Shown here: positions 44,118 to 54,306 of the stretch, one piece after another
Layout of the letters: every line of letters begins with the position of its first letter
Numbering within the stretch: the stretch's first letter is position 1
Assembly (NCBI RefSeq): GCF_004295485.1
Contig: NZ_CP036164.1
Coordinates: 1,302,001-1,366,000 of the forward strand
Length of the DNA stretch: 64,000 nt
DNA from: Janibacter limosus
GTDB lineage: Bacteria > Actinomycetota > Actinomycetes > Actinomycetales > Dermatophilaceae
Direction: 5' to 3'
Program-made: the position numbers and the translations under genes
The notes under the pieces: generated by a model
Told to the model about the DNA's origin: nothing
The model's input: only the letters and a program-made list of their open reading frames with translations
Databases searched by the model: none

Positions 44118-46406
44118 ATGAGCGAGCGCAACACCGGGAGCGGCAGCGGGTTCTCCCCCCGCTCGCTCGCCCGTGCATCCTTGGCCCGGTTGGGCAGTGG
44201 TCGTGCGGCGACTCCCGGAGTGCTGGACCCCCTGCTGCAGATCGTGCGGCAGAGCCACCCCAAGGCCGACCTGTCGATCATCGAGCGCGCCTACGACGTC
44301 GCCGAGCGCGCCCACGAGGGCCAACGACGCAAGAGCGGCGACCCCTACATCACCCACCCGCTGGCGGTCACGACGATCCTGGCCGAGCTCGGCATGACGC
44401 CCGTAACCCTCGCGGCAGCACTGCTCCACGACACGGTGGAGGACACGGACTACTCCCTCGAGGAGCTCGAGGAGGAGTTCGGCGCCGAGGTGGCCAAGCT
44501 CGTCGACGGTGTCACCAAGCTCGACAAGGTCACCTACGGCGACAACGCGCAGGCCGAGACCGTGCGCAAGATGATCGTGGCCATGGCCCGCGACATCCGC
44601 GTCCTCGTCATCAAGCTGGCCGACCGGCTGCACAACGCACGGACCTGGCGTTATGTCTCGGCGGCGTCGGCGCAGCGCAAGGCCCAGGAGACCTTGGAGA
44701 TCTACGCTCCGCTCGCCCACCGCCTCGGGATGAACACCATCAAGTGGGAGCTGGAGGACCTCTCCTTCGCCACGCTCTACCCCAAGGTCTACGAGGAGAT
44801 CGTCCGGCTCGTCGCCGAGCGAGCACCTGCTCGCGAGGAGTACCTCACGACGGTCAAGAGCCAGGTCGTGACCGACCTGCGCGAGGCCCGGATCAAGGCC
44901 ACCGTCACAGGGCGGCCCAAGCACTACTACTCCGTCTACCAGAAGATGATCGTCGGCGGCCGGGAGTTCGGCGAGATCTACGACCTCGTGGCCGTGCGGG
45001 TGCTCGTCGACACCGTGCGCGACTGCTACGCGGCGCTGGGTGCCCTGCACGCCCGGTGGAACCCCCTTCCCGGGCGGTTCAAGGACTACATCTCGCTGCC
45101 GAAGTTCAACATGTACCAGTCGCTGCACACGACGGTCATCGGACCACAGGGCAAGCCGGTCGAGATCCAGATCCGAACCCACCAGATGCACCGCCGGGCC
45201 GAGTACGGCGTCGCGGCCCACTGGAAGTACAAGGACCGTGGCAACCCCGACGGCGGTCGGGTCGACGACGGCCAGGCGGGGGAGATGGCGTGGCTGCGCC
45301 AGCTGCTCGACTGGCAGAAGGAGACCGCGGACCCCAGCGAGTTCCTCGACTCCCTGCGCTACGAGATCAACACCCGAGAGGTCTACGCCTTCACCCCCAA
45401 GGGGCAGGTGATCGCCCTTCCCGCCGGGTCGACGACCGTCGACTTCGCCTACGCCGTGCACACCGAGGTCGGCCACCGCTGCATCGGTGCCCGGGTCAAC
45501 GGCCGCCTCGTGCCGCTGGACTCACCCCTGGAGAACGGCGACGCGGTCGAGGTGCTGACCTCCAAGGCCGAGGGGGCCGGTCCCTCGCGCGACTGGCTCA
45601 ACTTCGTGCGCTCCGCCCGGGCCCGCAACAAGATCAAGCAGTGGTTCACCAAGGAACGCCGCGAGGAGATGGTCGACTCCGGCAAGGAGGCCATCGCCAA
45701 GGTGGTGCGCAAGCAGAACCTGCCGCTGCATCGCCTGGTCACCGTCGAGTCGCTCACCGCCGTCGCGAGTGAGCTGCGGCGTCAGGACGTCGACGGCCTC
45801 TACGCCGCGGTCGGCGAGGGGCACGTGTCGGCGCAGCACGTCGTCTCGCGGCTCATCGCGGCCGCCGGGGGGCAGGACGGCGCCACGGAGGACCTCGCCG
45901 AGGCGACGGTGCCCGGTCCCATCGGTCGCAGCCGCAGCACCAACGACCCCGGCGTCGTGGTCAAGGGCATGGACGACCTGTGGGTCAAGCTCGCCAAGTG
46001 CTGCACCCCGGTCCCCGGCGACGAGATCATGGGCTTCATCACCCGCGGCAACGGAGTCTCCGTCCACCGCGTCAACTGCCCCAATGCCACCTCCCTGAAG
46101 AAGGAGTCCGAGCGGCTCATCGAGGTCGAGTGGGCGCCGAGCAGCACGAGCGTCTTCCTCGTCCAGGTCCAGGTCGAGGCACTCGACCGGGCCGGCCTGC
46201 TCTCCGACGTCACCCGCGTGCTCTCCGAGTCGGGGGTCAACATCCTCTCGGCTGCGGTGCAGACCTCACGCGACCGGGTGGCGATCCTGCGCTTCTCCTT
46301 CGAGATGGGCGAGGTGGCCCACCTCAGTCACGTGATCGAGCAGGTCAAGCGGATCGAGTCCGTCTTCGACTGCTTCCGGATCACCGGGGGCACGTCGAAG
46401 GGTTAG
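44118..46406 (+). CDS. rel: Bifunctional (p)ppGpp synthetase/hydrolase Rel
   Basis: A 762-residue stringent-response enzyme. Order: HD hydrolase ([27 protein letters not shown]), synthetase ([34 protein letters not shown]), TGS domain ([25 protein letters not shown]), and a C-terminal ACT domain with zinc-finger-like [13 protein letters not shown]. Both active-site motifs are intact, so synthesis and hydrolysis are both expected. It is preceded by apt and convergent to the DUF349 gene. Confidence 0.97.
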   Translation: MSERNTGSGSGFSPRSLARASLARLGSGRAATPGVLDPLLQIVRQSHPKADLSIIERAYDVAERAHEGQRRKSGDPYITHPLAVTTILAELGMTPVTLAAALLHDTVEDTDYSLEELEEEFGAEVAKLVDGVTKLDKVTYGDNAQAETVRKMIVAMARDIRVLVIKLADRLHNARTWRYVSAASAQRKAQETLEIYAPLAHRLGMNTIKWELEDLSFATLYPKVYEEIVRLVAERAPAREEYLTTVKSQVVTDLREARIKATVTGRPKHYYSVYQKMIVGGREFGEIYDLVAVRVLVDTVRDCYAALGALHARWNPLPGRFKDYISLPKFNMYQSLHTTVIGPQGKPVEIQIRTHQMHRRAEYGVAAHWKYKDRGNPDGGRVDDGQAGEMAWLRQLLDWQKETADPSEFLDSLRYEINTREVYAFTPKGQVIALPAGSTTVDFAYAVHTEVGHRCIGARVNGRLVPLDSPLENGDAVEVLTSKAEGAGPSRDWLNFVRSARARNKIKQWFTKERREEMVDSGKEAIAKVVRKQNLPLHRLVTVESLTAVASELRRQDVDGLYAAVGEGHVSAQHVVSRLIAAAGGQDGATEDLAEATVPGPIGRSRSTNDPGVVVKGMDDLWVKLAKCCTPVPGDEIMGFITRGNGVSVHRVNCPNATSLKKESERLIEVEWAPSSTSVFLVQVQVEALDRAGLLSDVTRVLSESGVNILSAAVQTSRDRVAILRFSFEMGEVAHLSHVIEQVKRIESVFDCFRITGGTSKG

Positions 46407-46419
46407 GCGGCCAGGATCG

Positions 46420-47793
46420 TCAGCCCCCGAACTCGTCGAGGCCCTTGCGGGCCTGCTCCAGCCAGGTCTCCTGGGCCTCGAGCTGCTCGCGCAGCTTGGC
46501 GGCGCGGGAGGTGTCGCCCTTCGCCTCGGCCTTGTCCACGTCCTCGCGCAGCTCCGACACCTTGGATTCCAGCTGGGTGACCATCGACGAGGCGCGGGCC
46601 GACAGCTCGGGGTTGGTGGTGGACCACTTCTTGTCCTCGAGGTCGCGCACGGCCTGCTCGACCTTCTGCATCCCCTTCTCCATCCGGGCGATGTCCCCAC
46701 GGGGCACCTTGCCCGCGGCCTCCCACCGGTCCTGGATGTCGCGGAGGGCGGCCTTGGTCTTGTCCAGGTCCTTGATCGGCAGGAGAGCCTGGGCCTCGGC
46801 GAGGATGGCCTCCTTGGCCTCGAGGTTGCCGCGGTGGGCCTCGTCCTCGGCCGCGGCCTCGGCGTCCTTGGCGTTGAAGAAGGTGTCCTGGGCGGTGCGG
46901 AAGCGCTCCCACAGCCTGTCGTCGTCGTTGCGCCCGGCGCGACCGGCCCTGCGCCACTCGTCCATGAGGCGCCTGAATGCCCCGGCGGTGGAGTTCCAGT
47001 CGGTCGACGTCGACAGGCGCTCCGCCTGCGCGACGAGGTCCTCCTTCACGGCCTTGGTCTCGCCCCGGCTGACCTCGAGGTGCGCGAAGTGCGAGCGGCG
47101 CGCCTTGTCAAAACCGTTGCGGGCCTTGGAGAAGCGCTGCCAGAGCGCGCTCTCGACGTCCTTGTCCAGCCGGACCTTGCCGCGCTGGTGGCCCTTCCAC
47201 TCGTCGAGCAGGGCGCGCATGCGGGCCGTGGACTGCTTCCACTGGACCTTCTCGATGGGCTGCGCGGCGATGGTCTCGGCCTCCGCGACGATGGCCTCGC
47301 GCTCTGCGGTGGCGACCTTCTTGGCCTCGGCGCGCTGGGCCGACTCGGCCTGACGCTTGGCGGCCAGGCCCTCCTCGAGCTCGGTGATGAGGGTGGCCAG
47401 GGCCGGCAGGTCGCCGACGACGTTGGGCTCCTCGGCGTGCTCGCGCAGGCTCTTCAGGCCGTCGCCGATCTCCTTCGCGGAGACGTCCGGGACGTCGAGG
47501 CGTTGCCGCAGCAGGCTCGCGGAGGCGAAGAGCTCGTCGTACTTGCGGGCGAAGTACTGCAGCGCCTCCTCGGGCGTGGCGTCGGGGTAGGAGCCGACCT
47601 CACGTTCGCCCTCGCCCGCACGGACGAAGACCTTGCCCTCCTCGTCGACGCGGCCGAAGGCGGCCGACGCCGAGTGGTCGGTCGTGATCGCAGGCACCTC
47701 AGGGCTCGGGGTGGCAGTCGGTCGGGGGGCCATGCGGGCCAGGGCCGCAGGCGAGGGCGCCGAAGGGCGCGGGGCGTTGGTCTCGTCACTCAC
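46420..47793 (-). CDS. DUF349 domain-containing protein
   Basis: A 457-residue, highly charged, largely helical protein with three or more DUF349 repeats, for example ALWQRFSKARNGFDKARRSH and DRLWERFRTAQDTFFNAKDA. A Pro/Ala-rich N-terminus precedes them and a coiled-coil C-terminus ends DEFGG. No membrane segment. GTG 47793 is chosen; the frame is open farther upstream. The gene lies between rel and hisS in several actinobacteria; function unknown, possibly nucleic acid or ribosome related. Confidence 0.85.
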   Translation of the reverse strand: MSDETNAPRPSAPSPAALARMAPRPTATPSPEVPAITTDHSASAAFGRVDEEGKVFVRAGEGEREVGSYPDATPEEALQYFARKYDELFASASLLRQRLDVPDVSAKEIGDGLKSLREHAEEPNVVGDLPALATLITELEEGLAAKRQAESAQRAEAKKVATAEREAIVAEAETIAAQPIEKVQWKQSTARMRALLDEWKGHQRGKVRLDKDVESALWQRFSKARNGFDKARRSHFAHLEVSRGETKAVKEDLVAQAERLSTSTDWNSTAGAFRRLMDEWRRAGRAGRNDDDRLWERFRTAQDTFFNAKDAEAAAEDEAHRGNLEAKEAILAEAQALLPIKDLDKTKAALRDIQDRWEAAGKVPRGDIARMEKGMQKVEQAVRDLEDKKWSTTNPELSARASSMVTQLESKVSELREDVDKAEAKGDTSRAAKLREQLEAQETWLEQARKGLDEFGG

Positions 47794-47849
47794 ATGCCCG
47801 AGGTTACCCAAGGGCGTGGCGCGAGGTGGCCCGCACGTAGGCTTGGACC

Positions 47850-48554
47850 GTGCTGACCCTCTCCTTCCCGGCGCAGGCCTTCGGGACAAACTGCTATGTC
47901 ATCGCTGACGGCCCCGGCGAGGAGTGCGTCATCGTCGACCCGGGCATCGGGATCGAGGAGACCCTGCGCGAGGTGCTGACGGCCCATCGGCTCAAGCCGG
48001 CCGCGGTGCTCCTCACCCACGGCCACGTCGACCACATCTTCTCCGTCACCCCTGTCTGCGGAGGGGACCTGGCCGCCTACATCCACACCGACGACCGCTA
48101 CCGCCTCGTCGACCCGCTGGGCTCGTCGTCCTTGGGGCCGCAGCTGAGCGGGATGCTCGAGCAGCAGTTCGGCAAGAAGGTCACGTGGCGCGAGCCGGAG
48201 ACCATCGTCGAGGTCACCGACAGCCAGACGGTGACGGTGGCCGGCATCGACCTCGAGGTGATCCACGCGCCGGGGCACACCGAGGGGTCCGTCATGTTTG
48301 CGATGGGGCAGGTACCCGAGGGCGTGCCCGCCGATGCCGAGGTGGACCGCACGCTCCTCACGGGTGATGTGCTCTTCGCCGGCTCCATCGGGCGCACCGA
48401 CCTGCCCGGAGGGTCGCACGAGGCCATGCAGGACTCCCTTCGTCGGGCTGTCCATCCGCGTGCCGACTCCAGCCTCGTCCTGCCCGGTCACGGCCCCGCG
48501 ACGACGCTGGGCCGTGAGAAGGCGACCAACCCGTACCTGCAAGGACTGTCATGA
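47850..48554 (+). CDS. MBL-fold metallo-hydrolase (glyoxalase II-like)
   Basis: A 234-residue beta-lactamase-fold hydrolase. The metal motif is LLTHGHVDHIFS (HxHxDH), followed by VIHAPGHTEGS and LLTGDVLFAGSIGRTD, and the last His in VLPGHGPATT. The homologue Rv2581c precedes hisS in M. tuberculosis; the substrate is not established, and hydroxyacylglutathione is only one option. GTG start; the stop overlaps hisS (ATGA). Confidence 0.93.
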   Translation: MLTLSFPAQAFGTNCYVIADGPGEECVIVDPGIGIEETLREVLTAHRLKPAAVLLTHGHVDHIFSVTPVCGGDLAAYIHTDDRYRLVDPLGSSSLGPQLSGMLEQQFGKKVTWREPETIVEVTDSQTVTVAGIDLEVIHAPGHTEGSVMFAMGQVPEGVPADAEVDRTLLTGDVLFAGSIGRTDLPGGSHEAMQDSLRRAVHPRADSSLVLPGHGPATTLGREKATNPYLQGLS

Positions 48555-49918
48555 GCACCCCCCGCGCCACCAAGATCACGCCGCTGTCCGGGTTCCCCGA
48601 GTACCTGCCCGAGCAGCGCGTCGTCGAGCAGCACTTCCTCGACGTCATCCGCTCGACCTTCGAGCTGCACGGCTTCCCGTCGATCGAGACCCGCTCCGTC
48701 GAGCCCGTCGAGAGGCTGGTCGGCAAGGGCGGTGACGCCGACAAGGAGATCTACGGGATCCACCGTCTCGCCGATGCCGAAGGGGGGAGCGCCGGCGGTG
48801 GCCGCGAGAGCGAGCTCGGCCTGCACTTCGACCTCACGGTGCCCTTCGCCCGGTATGTCGTGGAGAACGCCGGCCGGTTGACCTTCCCCTTCCGCCGTCA
48901 CCAGATCCAGAAGGTCTGGCGCGGTGAACGCCCGCAGGAGGGGCGCTACCGCGAGTTCACCCAGTGCGACATCGATGTCGTCGACACGGGGGAGCTGGCG
49001 CCGCACTTCGAGGCCGAGATGCCGCTGGTCATGGCGGAGATCTTCGCGAAGCTGCCGATCCCGCCGATGGTCATCCAGGTCAACAACCGGATGATCCCGG
49101 AGGGCTTCTACCGGGGCCTGGGGATCGAGGACGTCGCCGGCACCCTGCGCATCGTCGACAAGCTGGACAAGATCGGTCCGGACAAGGTGGCGGCGCTGCT
49201 CGTCGAGGCCGGACGCACCGCGGAGCAGGCGCAGGCCTGCCTCGACCTGGCGGCGATCCGGACGCCGGACACCTCCTTCGTCGAGAGGGTCCGGGCTCTC
49301 GGTGTGGAGCACCCCGTGCTCGACGAGGGGCTCGCCGCGCTGTCGGCCGTCATCGAGACCGGTGCCGCTGCGGCGCCGGGCGCGATGGTCGCGGACCTGA
49401 AGATCGCTCGCGGCCTGGACTACTACACCGGCACCGTCTACGAGACGCAGCTCATCGGCTACGAGTCGTGGGGCTCCTTCTGCTCCGGCGGCCGCTACGA
49501 CGAGCTGGCCAGCGACGGCAAGAACACCTACCCCGGCGTCGGCATCTCGATCGGCCTCTCCCGGCTCCTCGGTCTGCTCCTGGGCAAGGGACTGGTCGGG
49601 GCGAGCCGCAAGTCGCCGTCGGCGGTGCTCGTGGCCGTGACGGACGAAGGGAGTCGCCCGGCCTCCGTCGCCGTGGCCACCTCGCTGCGGGCGCGGGGGA
49701 TCCCGTGCGAGGTGGCTCCCGCGGCCGCGAAGTTCGGCAAGCAGATCCGCTTCGCCGAGCGGCGTGGCATCCCGTACGTGTGGTTCCCGGGAGCGTCGGA
49801 CGACGGTGGCGACCAGGTCAAGGACATCCGCTCGGGCGATCAGGTCGATGCGGAGGCTGCGTCCTGGGAGTGCCCCGTGGAGGACCTGCGTCCCCAGGTC
49901 ATCGCGCTGGGGGAGTAG
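48551..49918 (+). CDS. hisS: Histidyl-tRNA synthetase
   Basis: A 455-residue class II synthetase. LHFDLTVPFARYV (motif 1 region), FRRHQIQKVWRGERPQ and GRYREFTQCDIDVV (motif 2), ARGLDYYTGTVYE (the HisA motif) and a C-terminal anticodon domain (AVTDEGSRPASVAVATSLRARG). The ATG overlaps the hydrolase stop. The end is 3 bases from the convergent HTH gene. Confidence 0.96.
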   Translation: MSTPRATKITPLSGFPEYLPEQRVVEQHFLDVIRSTFELHGFPSIETRSVEPVERLVGKGGDADKEIYGIHRLADAEGGSAGGGRESELGLHFDLTVPFARYVVENAGRLTFPFRRHQIQKVWRGERPQEGRYREFTQCDIDVVDTGELAPHFEAEMPLVMAEIFAKLPIPPMVIQVNNRMIPEGFYRGLGIEDVAGTLRIVDKLDKIGPDKVAALLVEAGRTAEQAQACLDLAAIRTPDTSFVERVRALGVEHPVLDEGLAALSAVIETGAAAAPGAMVADLKIARGLDYYTGTVYETQLIGYESWGSFCSGGRYDELASDGKNTYPGVGISIGLSRLLGLLLGKGLVGASRKSPSAVLVAVTDEGSRPASVAVATSLRARGIPCEVAPAAAKFGKQIRFAERRGIPYVWFPGASDDGGDQVKDIRSGDQVDAEAASWECPVEDLRPQVIALGE

Positions 49919-49921
49919 CCG

Positions 49922-50494
49922 TCAGGCTCGCGGATGCTGCCAGGCCCAGGGCTGTCGATGGCCGACGAGGCCCTCGTCCTGGATGCGCTCGGCCTCCGTC
50001 CGGTAGATGGCGTCCGCGTACGGAGGCAGGCGACGTCCGGCGCCGTTGCGGGCCACCATCTCGGGGACTCCCCACCTGTCGTCGGTGACCTCGTCAGCGG
50101 AGCCGGGGCCGTCGGGGACGATGGCGATCCGGTGTCCCGTGCGGGCGAGCGCACGCTCGATCGTTGCCAAGGACAACGCTGACGCATCGACCTCCGCGCG
50201 TCCCACCATGGATCTGCTCCACCCGAGGTCCTCCGCGAGGGCTCGTTGGCTGATGGACCGCTCACGGCGGTGGCGGCGCAGCACCAGGCCCACCCGCGCA
50301 CCTGTCGTCAGCCGGGCACGTGCGCCGTCCACGGCCTCGATGGGAAGCGGGACGGCGTATCCCCGTGGGGCGCGTGAAGGGCCCTCGTCATCATCCGGGC
50401 TGGCGGGCCACAGGAGGCAGTCCAGGCAGTCCTCGCAGTCGCCCGGCTCCTGGCAGGTCTCGCAGGGCATCGGGCACGCGATGGGATCGTCCAT
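49922..50494 (-). CDS. Helix-turn-helix protein with a Cys-rich N-terminus
   Basis: A 190-residue protein. Residues 7-26 contain six cysteines spaced C-x3-C-x2-C-x5-C-x2-C-x2-C, a likely metal or redox site. An XRE-type HTH follows (residues ~67-120: LRRHRRERSISQRALAEDLG, then SRSMVGRAEVDASALSL). The C-terminal 70 residues (YADAIYRTEAERIQDE) lack a known domain. No obvious target is adjacent. I recall no close match with the same Cys pattern; confidence in the HTH is good, in the metal site moderate. Confidence 0.8.
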   Translation of the reverse strand: MDDPIACPMPCETCQEPGDCEDCLDCLLWPASPDDDEGPSRAPRGYAVPLPIEAVDGARARLTTGARVGLVLRRHRRERSISQRALAEDLGWSRSMVGRAEVDASALSLATIERALARTGHRIAIVPDGPGSADEVTDDRWGVPEMVARNGAGRRLPPYADAIYRTEAERIQDEGLVGHRQPWAWQHPRA

Positions 50495-50610
50495 GCTCCA
50501 CCGTGGCCCAGCGTTCAGCGCCCCGGGCCGGCACGGCGTCGGGTGTGGATGACTCGATCTGGCGGGGGAGGGGTGTGGGCAACCGTGGCTGCCTCGGGGG
50601 TCTGCGATGG

Positions 50611-50676
50611 CTCCCGTTCTGCTCCTCCTGGTGGGTCAGAGGCCGACGTGACCCACCAGGAGGAGCAGAACGGGAG
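50611..50676. repeat. Perfect 28-bp inverted repeat
   Basis: 50611-50638 and 50649-50676 are exact reverse complements over 28 bases, separated by 10 bases. The left arm begins CTCCCGTTCTGCTCC. It lies between the end of the membrane-protein gene (minus, 50734) and the HTH gene start (50494). It could terminate the upstream minus-strand transcript, but there is no U-tract and the stem is unusually long. The rest of 50495-50733 holds no gene. Confidence 0.9.
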
Positions 50677-50733
50677 GCGCGGGAGACACCCTCTGCGTCA
50701 CCGTTTCCTGCCCTCCGGTGGTGGGCGGGCCGC

Positions 50734-51372
50734 TCAAAGACCCGCGATCTCTGGTCCGGCGATCTCGGGACCGGGCGGACGCAGCCCGCAGTCGGCCAGC
50801 TCCAGCAGCGCGAGCTCGCGGATCACCCGGGAGTCCCCGCGCCGCCAGGCGCCCGTCGGGTCGTCGCTGATCCGGGCGAGCCGTTGGAGCGGTTGGTTGG
50901 CCATGGCGCGGAGCGCGAAGAGGTCCAGGTCGTCGACGGAGTCGACCAGCGACTGGGCGGCCGTGGCACGTCGCACGAAGCGCCACCGCGCCGCCAGCCA
51001 GAAGGCGCCGACGATGAGGATCGGGGTGAGCGCGGTGACCCATCCCAAGATCGTCGCCAGGGTGTCGACGGCGGAGACCAGGTCGCGCCCGGCGTCCTCG
51101 ATCGAGGACCCTGCCCCTGCGGCATCGCGGAAGGGCTTGGCCACCTTGTCGTCGAGGAGCGGCAGATCATCGACGTTGTCACCGGCCGTCGTCAGCTTGT
51201 CGCGGAAGCCGCGACCGGCACTCTCGAGGCGACGACCCGGCTCGCCGAGCGAGAGGGTCGTGTCGTGGACGGCCTTCCCGACCCGCGCCCAGAGCAGGAT
51301 CCAGCCGAGCATGAGCAGGTCCGCGGCGATCTGACCGATCCGACGGGAGGGCAAGTCCGCATAGATCTTCAT
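50734..51372 (-). CDS. Hypothetical membrane protein, 212 aa
   Basis: The protein has a hydrophobic helix near residues 15-30 (IAADLLMLGWILLWARVG) and a second at about 105-125 (ILGWVTALTPILIVGAFWLA), with an extracytoplasmic region of about 75 residues between them, and a C-terminal cytoplasmic domain rich in Leu/Arg. No family is named. ATG 51372 is chosen. Similar two-span proteins occur near xerD in other actinobacteria; function unknown. Confidence 0.75.
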   Translation of the reverse strand: MKIYADLPSRRIGQIAADLLMLGWILLWARVGKAVHDTTLSLGEPGRRLESAGRGFRDKLTTAGDNVDDLPLLDDKVAKPFRDAAGAGSSIEDAGRDLVSAVDTLATILGWVTALTPILIVGAFWLAARWRFVRRATAAQSLVDSVDDLDLFALRAMANQPLQRLARISDDPTGAWRRGDSRVIRELALLELADCGLRPPGPEIAGPEIAGL

Positions 51373-51500
51373 GGGGCCATTAGACTCCCCGGCGTGGTCG
51401 CGACCACCCGTGGGCACAACGGAGTGCCCACGGTTCAACCACACCCACGGTTGCGACGCCGCAGACCGCTTCAACGACGCAGACCCCAGGAGTGTCGCCG

Positions 51501-52427
51501 GTGACCACGACGTCCTTGGACCGGGCGGTGCGCACCTGGCTCACCCAGCTGGACGTCGAGCGGGGAGTCTCCGCCCACACCCTCTCCGCGTACACGCGCG
51601 ACTCCGACCGCTACCTCGAGCACCTCGCCGCCCACGGCGTCACCGATCCGCTGGACGTCACCGAGGCCCACGTCGCCGGCTTCCTCGCCGCCCTGCGCAC
51701 GGGGGACGACACCCACCCGCCGCTGGCCGCCAGCTCGGCCGCGCGGACCCTCGTCGCCGTCCGCGGACTCCACAAGTTCTTGGCGCTGGAGGGCATCACC
51801 CAGCACAACCCGGCCGAGGACGTCGCCCCGCCGACACCCCCTTCGCGCCTGCCCAAGGCCATCCGACTCGACGAGGTGACCAGACTCATCGACGCCGCGG
51901 GGGTGGGGGACGGGCCGGTCCCGCTGCGGGACCGGGCGCTCCTGGAGCTGCTGTACGCGACCGGGGCGCGCATCTCGGAGATCGTCGGTCTCGACATCGA
52001 CGACCTGGACCTCGAGGTCGGCGCGGTCCGCCTCCTGGGCAAGGGCAACAAGGAGCGGGTCGTCCCCGTCGGGTCCTATGCCACGCAGGCAGTGCAGTCC
52101 TGGCTGGTCCGCGGCCGGCCCGACCTGTCGTCGTCGGGCAGAGCGGGTCCGGCGCTCTTCCTCAACAGGCGAGGGGCGCGGCTCTCGCGACAGAGCGCCT
52201 GGGCAGCCATCACCGCCGCAGCAGAGAGAGCCGACCTGAGTGGTCACGTCTCCCCGCACACACTGCGCCACTCCTTCGCCACCCACCTGCTGGAGGGCGG
52301 TGCGGACGTGCGAGTCGTCCAGGAGCTCCTCGGCCACGCCTCGGTGACCACGACGCAGATCTACACGATGGTCACCGTGCAGCAGCTGCGCGAGGTCTAT
52401 GCGCAGAGCCACCCCCGCGCCCGCTGA
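51501..52427 (+). CDS. xerD: Site-specific tyrosine recombinase XerD
   Basis: A 308-residue recombinase that resolves chromosome dimers at dif with XerC. Active-site residues: Arg in [12 protein letters not shown], Lys in LLGKGNKER, His-x-x-Arg in [11 protein letters not shown], His in [14 protein letters not shown], and the Tyr nucleophile in that last segment. The SAM-like N-terminal domain is present. GTG 51501 is chosen because CAGGAG precedes it by 8 bases; GTG 51492 is a poorer fit. Followed by parA. Confidence 0.95.
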   Translation: MTTTSLDRAVRTWLTQLDVERGVSAHTLSAYTRDSDRYLEHLAAHGVTDPLDVTEAHVAGFLAALRTGDDTHPPLAASSAARTLVAVRGLHKFLALEGITQHNPAEDVAPPTPPSRLPKAIRLDEVTRLIDAAGVGDGPVPLRDRALLELLYATGARISEIVGLDIDDLDLEVGAVRLLGKGNKERVVPVGSYATQAVQSWLVRGRPDLSSSGRAGPALFLNRRGARLSRQSAWAAITAAAERADLSGHVSPHTLRHSFATHLLEGGADVRVVQELLGHASVTTTQIYTMVTVQQLREVYAQSHPRAR

Positions 52428-52489
52428 TAGTGTCATCGCTGATCAGCGAGAGGCTGACCGACCGCCAGACCCGATGGAGTGATCCGACT

Positions 52490-53377
52490 GTGGCATCCGA
52501 GGTGACGCCGCCGCTCGACTTCGAGCACGACCTGACCCAGCACGGTCCGACCGGCAGACCCCTGCCCACCTTCCCGGAGCCGGCCCCCCTGGACTCGCAC
52601 GGACCGGCGCGCATCATCGCCATGTGCAACCAGAAGGGTGGGGTCGGCAAGACGACGACGACCATCAACCTGGGTGCCGCTCTGGCCGAGGCCGGCCGTC
52701 GTGTGCTGCTCGTGGACTTCGACCCGCAGGGCGCACTGTCCGTGGGCCTGGGTGTCCCGACCCACATGCTGGACTTCACGATCTACGACCTGCTCGTCAC
52801 CCGCGGGCACGAGATCGGCGAGATCATCCAGCACACCTCGGTCGCCGGCCTCGACGTCGCTCCGGCCAACATCGACCTGTCGGCGGCAGAGGTGCAGCTC
52901 GTCGGCGAGGTCGCTCGCGAGCAGATCCTCTCGCGTGTCCTGCGGCCGGTCCTGGACGACTACGACGTCATCCTCATCGACTGCCAGCCGTCGCTGGGGC
53001 TGCTGACGGTCAACGCGTTGACGGCCGCCCACGGGGTCATCATCCCGCTGGAGACCGAGTACTTCGCCATGCGTGGTGTCGCCCTGCTCGTCGAGACGAT
53101 CGACAAGATCACCGACCGGCTCAACCCCGGCCTGACCGTTGACGGCATCCTCGCCACGATGTACGACGGGCGCACCCTGCACAGTCGCGAGGTCGTCGGG
53201 TCCGTCGTCGAGCACTTCGGTGACCGCGTCTTCCACACCGTCATCTCCCGCACCGTGAAGTTCCCCGACGCCACCCTCGCTGCCGAGCCGATCACCACCT
53301 ACGCCACCGGGCACTCCGGGGCCAACGCCTACCGGCAGCTGGCCCGTGAGCTGATCTCGCGCGGCGGCGCTCCCTGA
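52490..53377 (+). CDS. ParA/Soj-type chromosome segregation ATPase
   Basis: A 295-residue deviant Walker-type ATPase. Its core has CNQKGGVGKTTTTINLGAA, LLVDFDPQGALSVGLGV and VILIDCQPSLGLL. The first ~45 residues are an acidic/Pro-rich extension (EVTPPLDFEHDLTQHG), unlike the short N-terminus of classical Soj. No parB is adjacent; the next genes are scpA and scpB, as for Rv1708 in M. tuberculosis. GTG 52490 is the likely start. A 12-bp palindrome lies 41 bases upstream. Confidence 0.92.
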   Translation: MASEVTPPLDFEHDLTQHGPTGRPLPTFPEPAPLDSHGPARIIAMCNQKGGVGKTTTTINLGAALAEAGRRVLLVDFDPQGALSVGLGVPTHMLDFTIYDLLVTRGHEIGEIIQHTSVAGLDVAPANIDLSAAEVQLVGEVAREQILSRVLRPVLDDYDVILIDCQPSLGLLTVNALTAAHGVIIPLETEYFAMRGVALLVETIDKITDRLNPGLTVDGILATMYDGRTLHSREVVGSVVEHFGDRVFHTVISRTVKFPDATLAAEPITTYATGHSGANAYRQLARELISRGGAP

Positions 53378-53382
53378 CGACC

Positions 53383-54306
53383 GTGGAGGCCCCCGCGGCC
53401 ACTGCGCCCACCCCTTCGCCCGTCACCCCCTCCACCGAGGCCACCGTCCCCGGTGGAGTCATCACCAAGCGCGGGGCCGAGCAGGCCTTCACGGTGCACC
53501 TCGACAACTTCGAGGGGCCCTTCGACCTGCTGCTCGGCCTGATCAGCAAGCACCAGCTGGACATCACCGAGATCGCGCTGGCCAAGGTCACCGACGAGTT
53601 CATGGTGCACCTGCGGGCGCTGCAGGCCAGCGAGCCCTCCTGGGACCTGGGCCAGACGAGCGAGTTCCTCCTCGTCGCCGCGACCCTGCTCGACATCAAG
53701 GCCTCCAGGCTGCTGCCCAACACCGGCGACGGTGACGAGGAGGACCTCGAGCTGATCGAGGCCCGCGACCTGCTCTTCGCCCGCCTCATGCAGTACCGCG
53801 CCTTCAAGGACGTCGCCGCCCAGTTCGGTGAGACCCTCGCGAGCACCGGACGGATGACGCCACGGCAGGCCGGGTTGGAGCCGCACCTGGCCGCGCTCCT
53901 GCCCGAGCTCGTCATGAGCATCACCCCCGAGCAGCTGGCGATGATCGCCGCCCGCGCCCTCACCCCCAAGGAGCCCGAGACCGTCGGGCTCACCCACCTG
54001 CACGCCCCCGCCGTCAGTGTGCGGGAGCAGGCCGTCATCGTCGTCGACCGGCTCCGTGCCGAGGGCGCGCTGTCCTTCCGGTCGTTGGTGCGCGACGCCG
54101 GCACGACCCTCGTCGTCGTCGCCCGCTTCCTCGCCCTGCTCGAGCTCTTCCGCGACAAGCAGGTCACCTTCGACCAGCCGGAGGCCCTCGGGGACCTCGA
54201 GGTCAGCTGGACCGGCAGCCAGGAGGGCACCGTGGACGTCGGTGCCGAGTTCGACGAAGGGGAGCCCGCGCCCCCTTCGTCCGAGGAGAAGAAGTCCGAT
54301 GAGTGA
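53383..54306 (+). CDS. scpA: Segregation and condensation protein A
   Basis: A 307-residue kleisin subunit of the SMC-ScpAB condensin. FTVHLDNFEGPFDLLLGLISKHQLDITEIAL is the N-terminal SMC-neck-binding part (short excerpt: DNFEGPFDLLLGLI), the middle is helical, and the C-terminal winged helix binds the SMC head. A Pro/Thr-rich 25-residue lead precedes it. GTG start; it overlaps scpB by 8 bases. Confidence 0.94.
   Translation: MEAPAATAPTPSPVTPSTEATVPGGVITKRGAEQAFTVHLDNFEGPFDLLLGLISKHQLDITEIALAKVTDEFMVHLRALQASEPSWDLGQTSEFLLVAATLLDIKASRLLPNTGDGDEEDLELIEARDLLFARLMQYRAFKDVAAQFGETLASTGRMTPRQAGLEPHLAALLPELVMSITPEQLAMIAARALTPKEPETVGLTHLHAPAVSVREQAVIVVDRLRAEGALSFRSLVRDAGTTLVVVARFLALLELFRDKQVTFDQPEALGDLEVSWTGSQEGTVDVGAEFDEGEPAPPSSEEKKSDE

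Noticed and set aside
42996..45476. 826-codon minus-strand frame opposite secF, apt and rel
   Set aside because: It crosses three well-supported genes and contains no domain.
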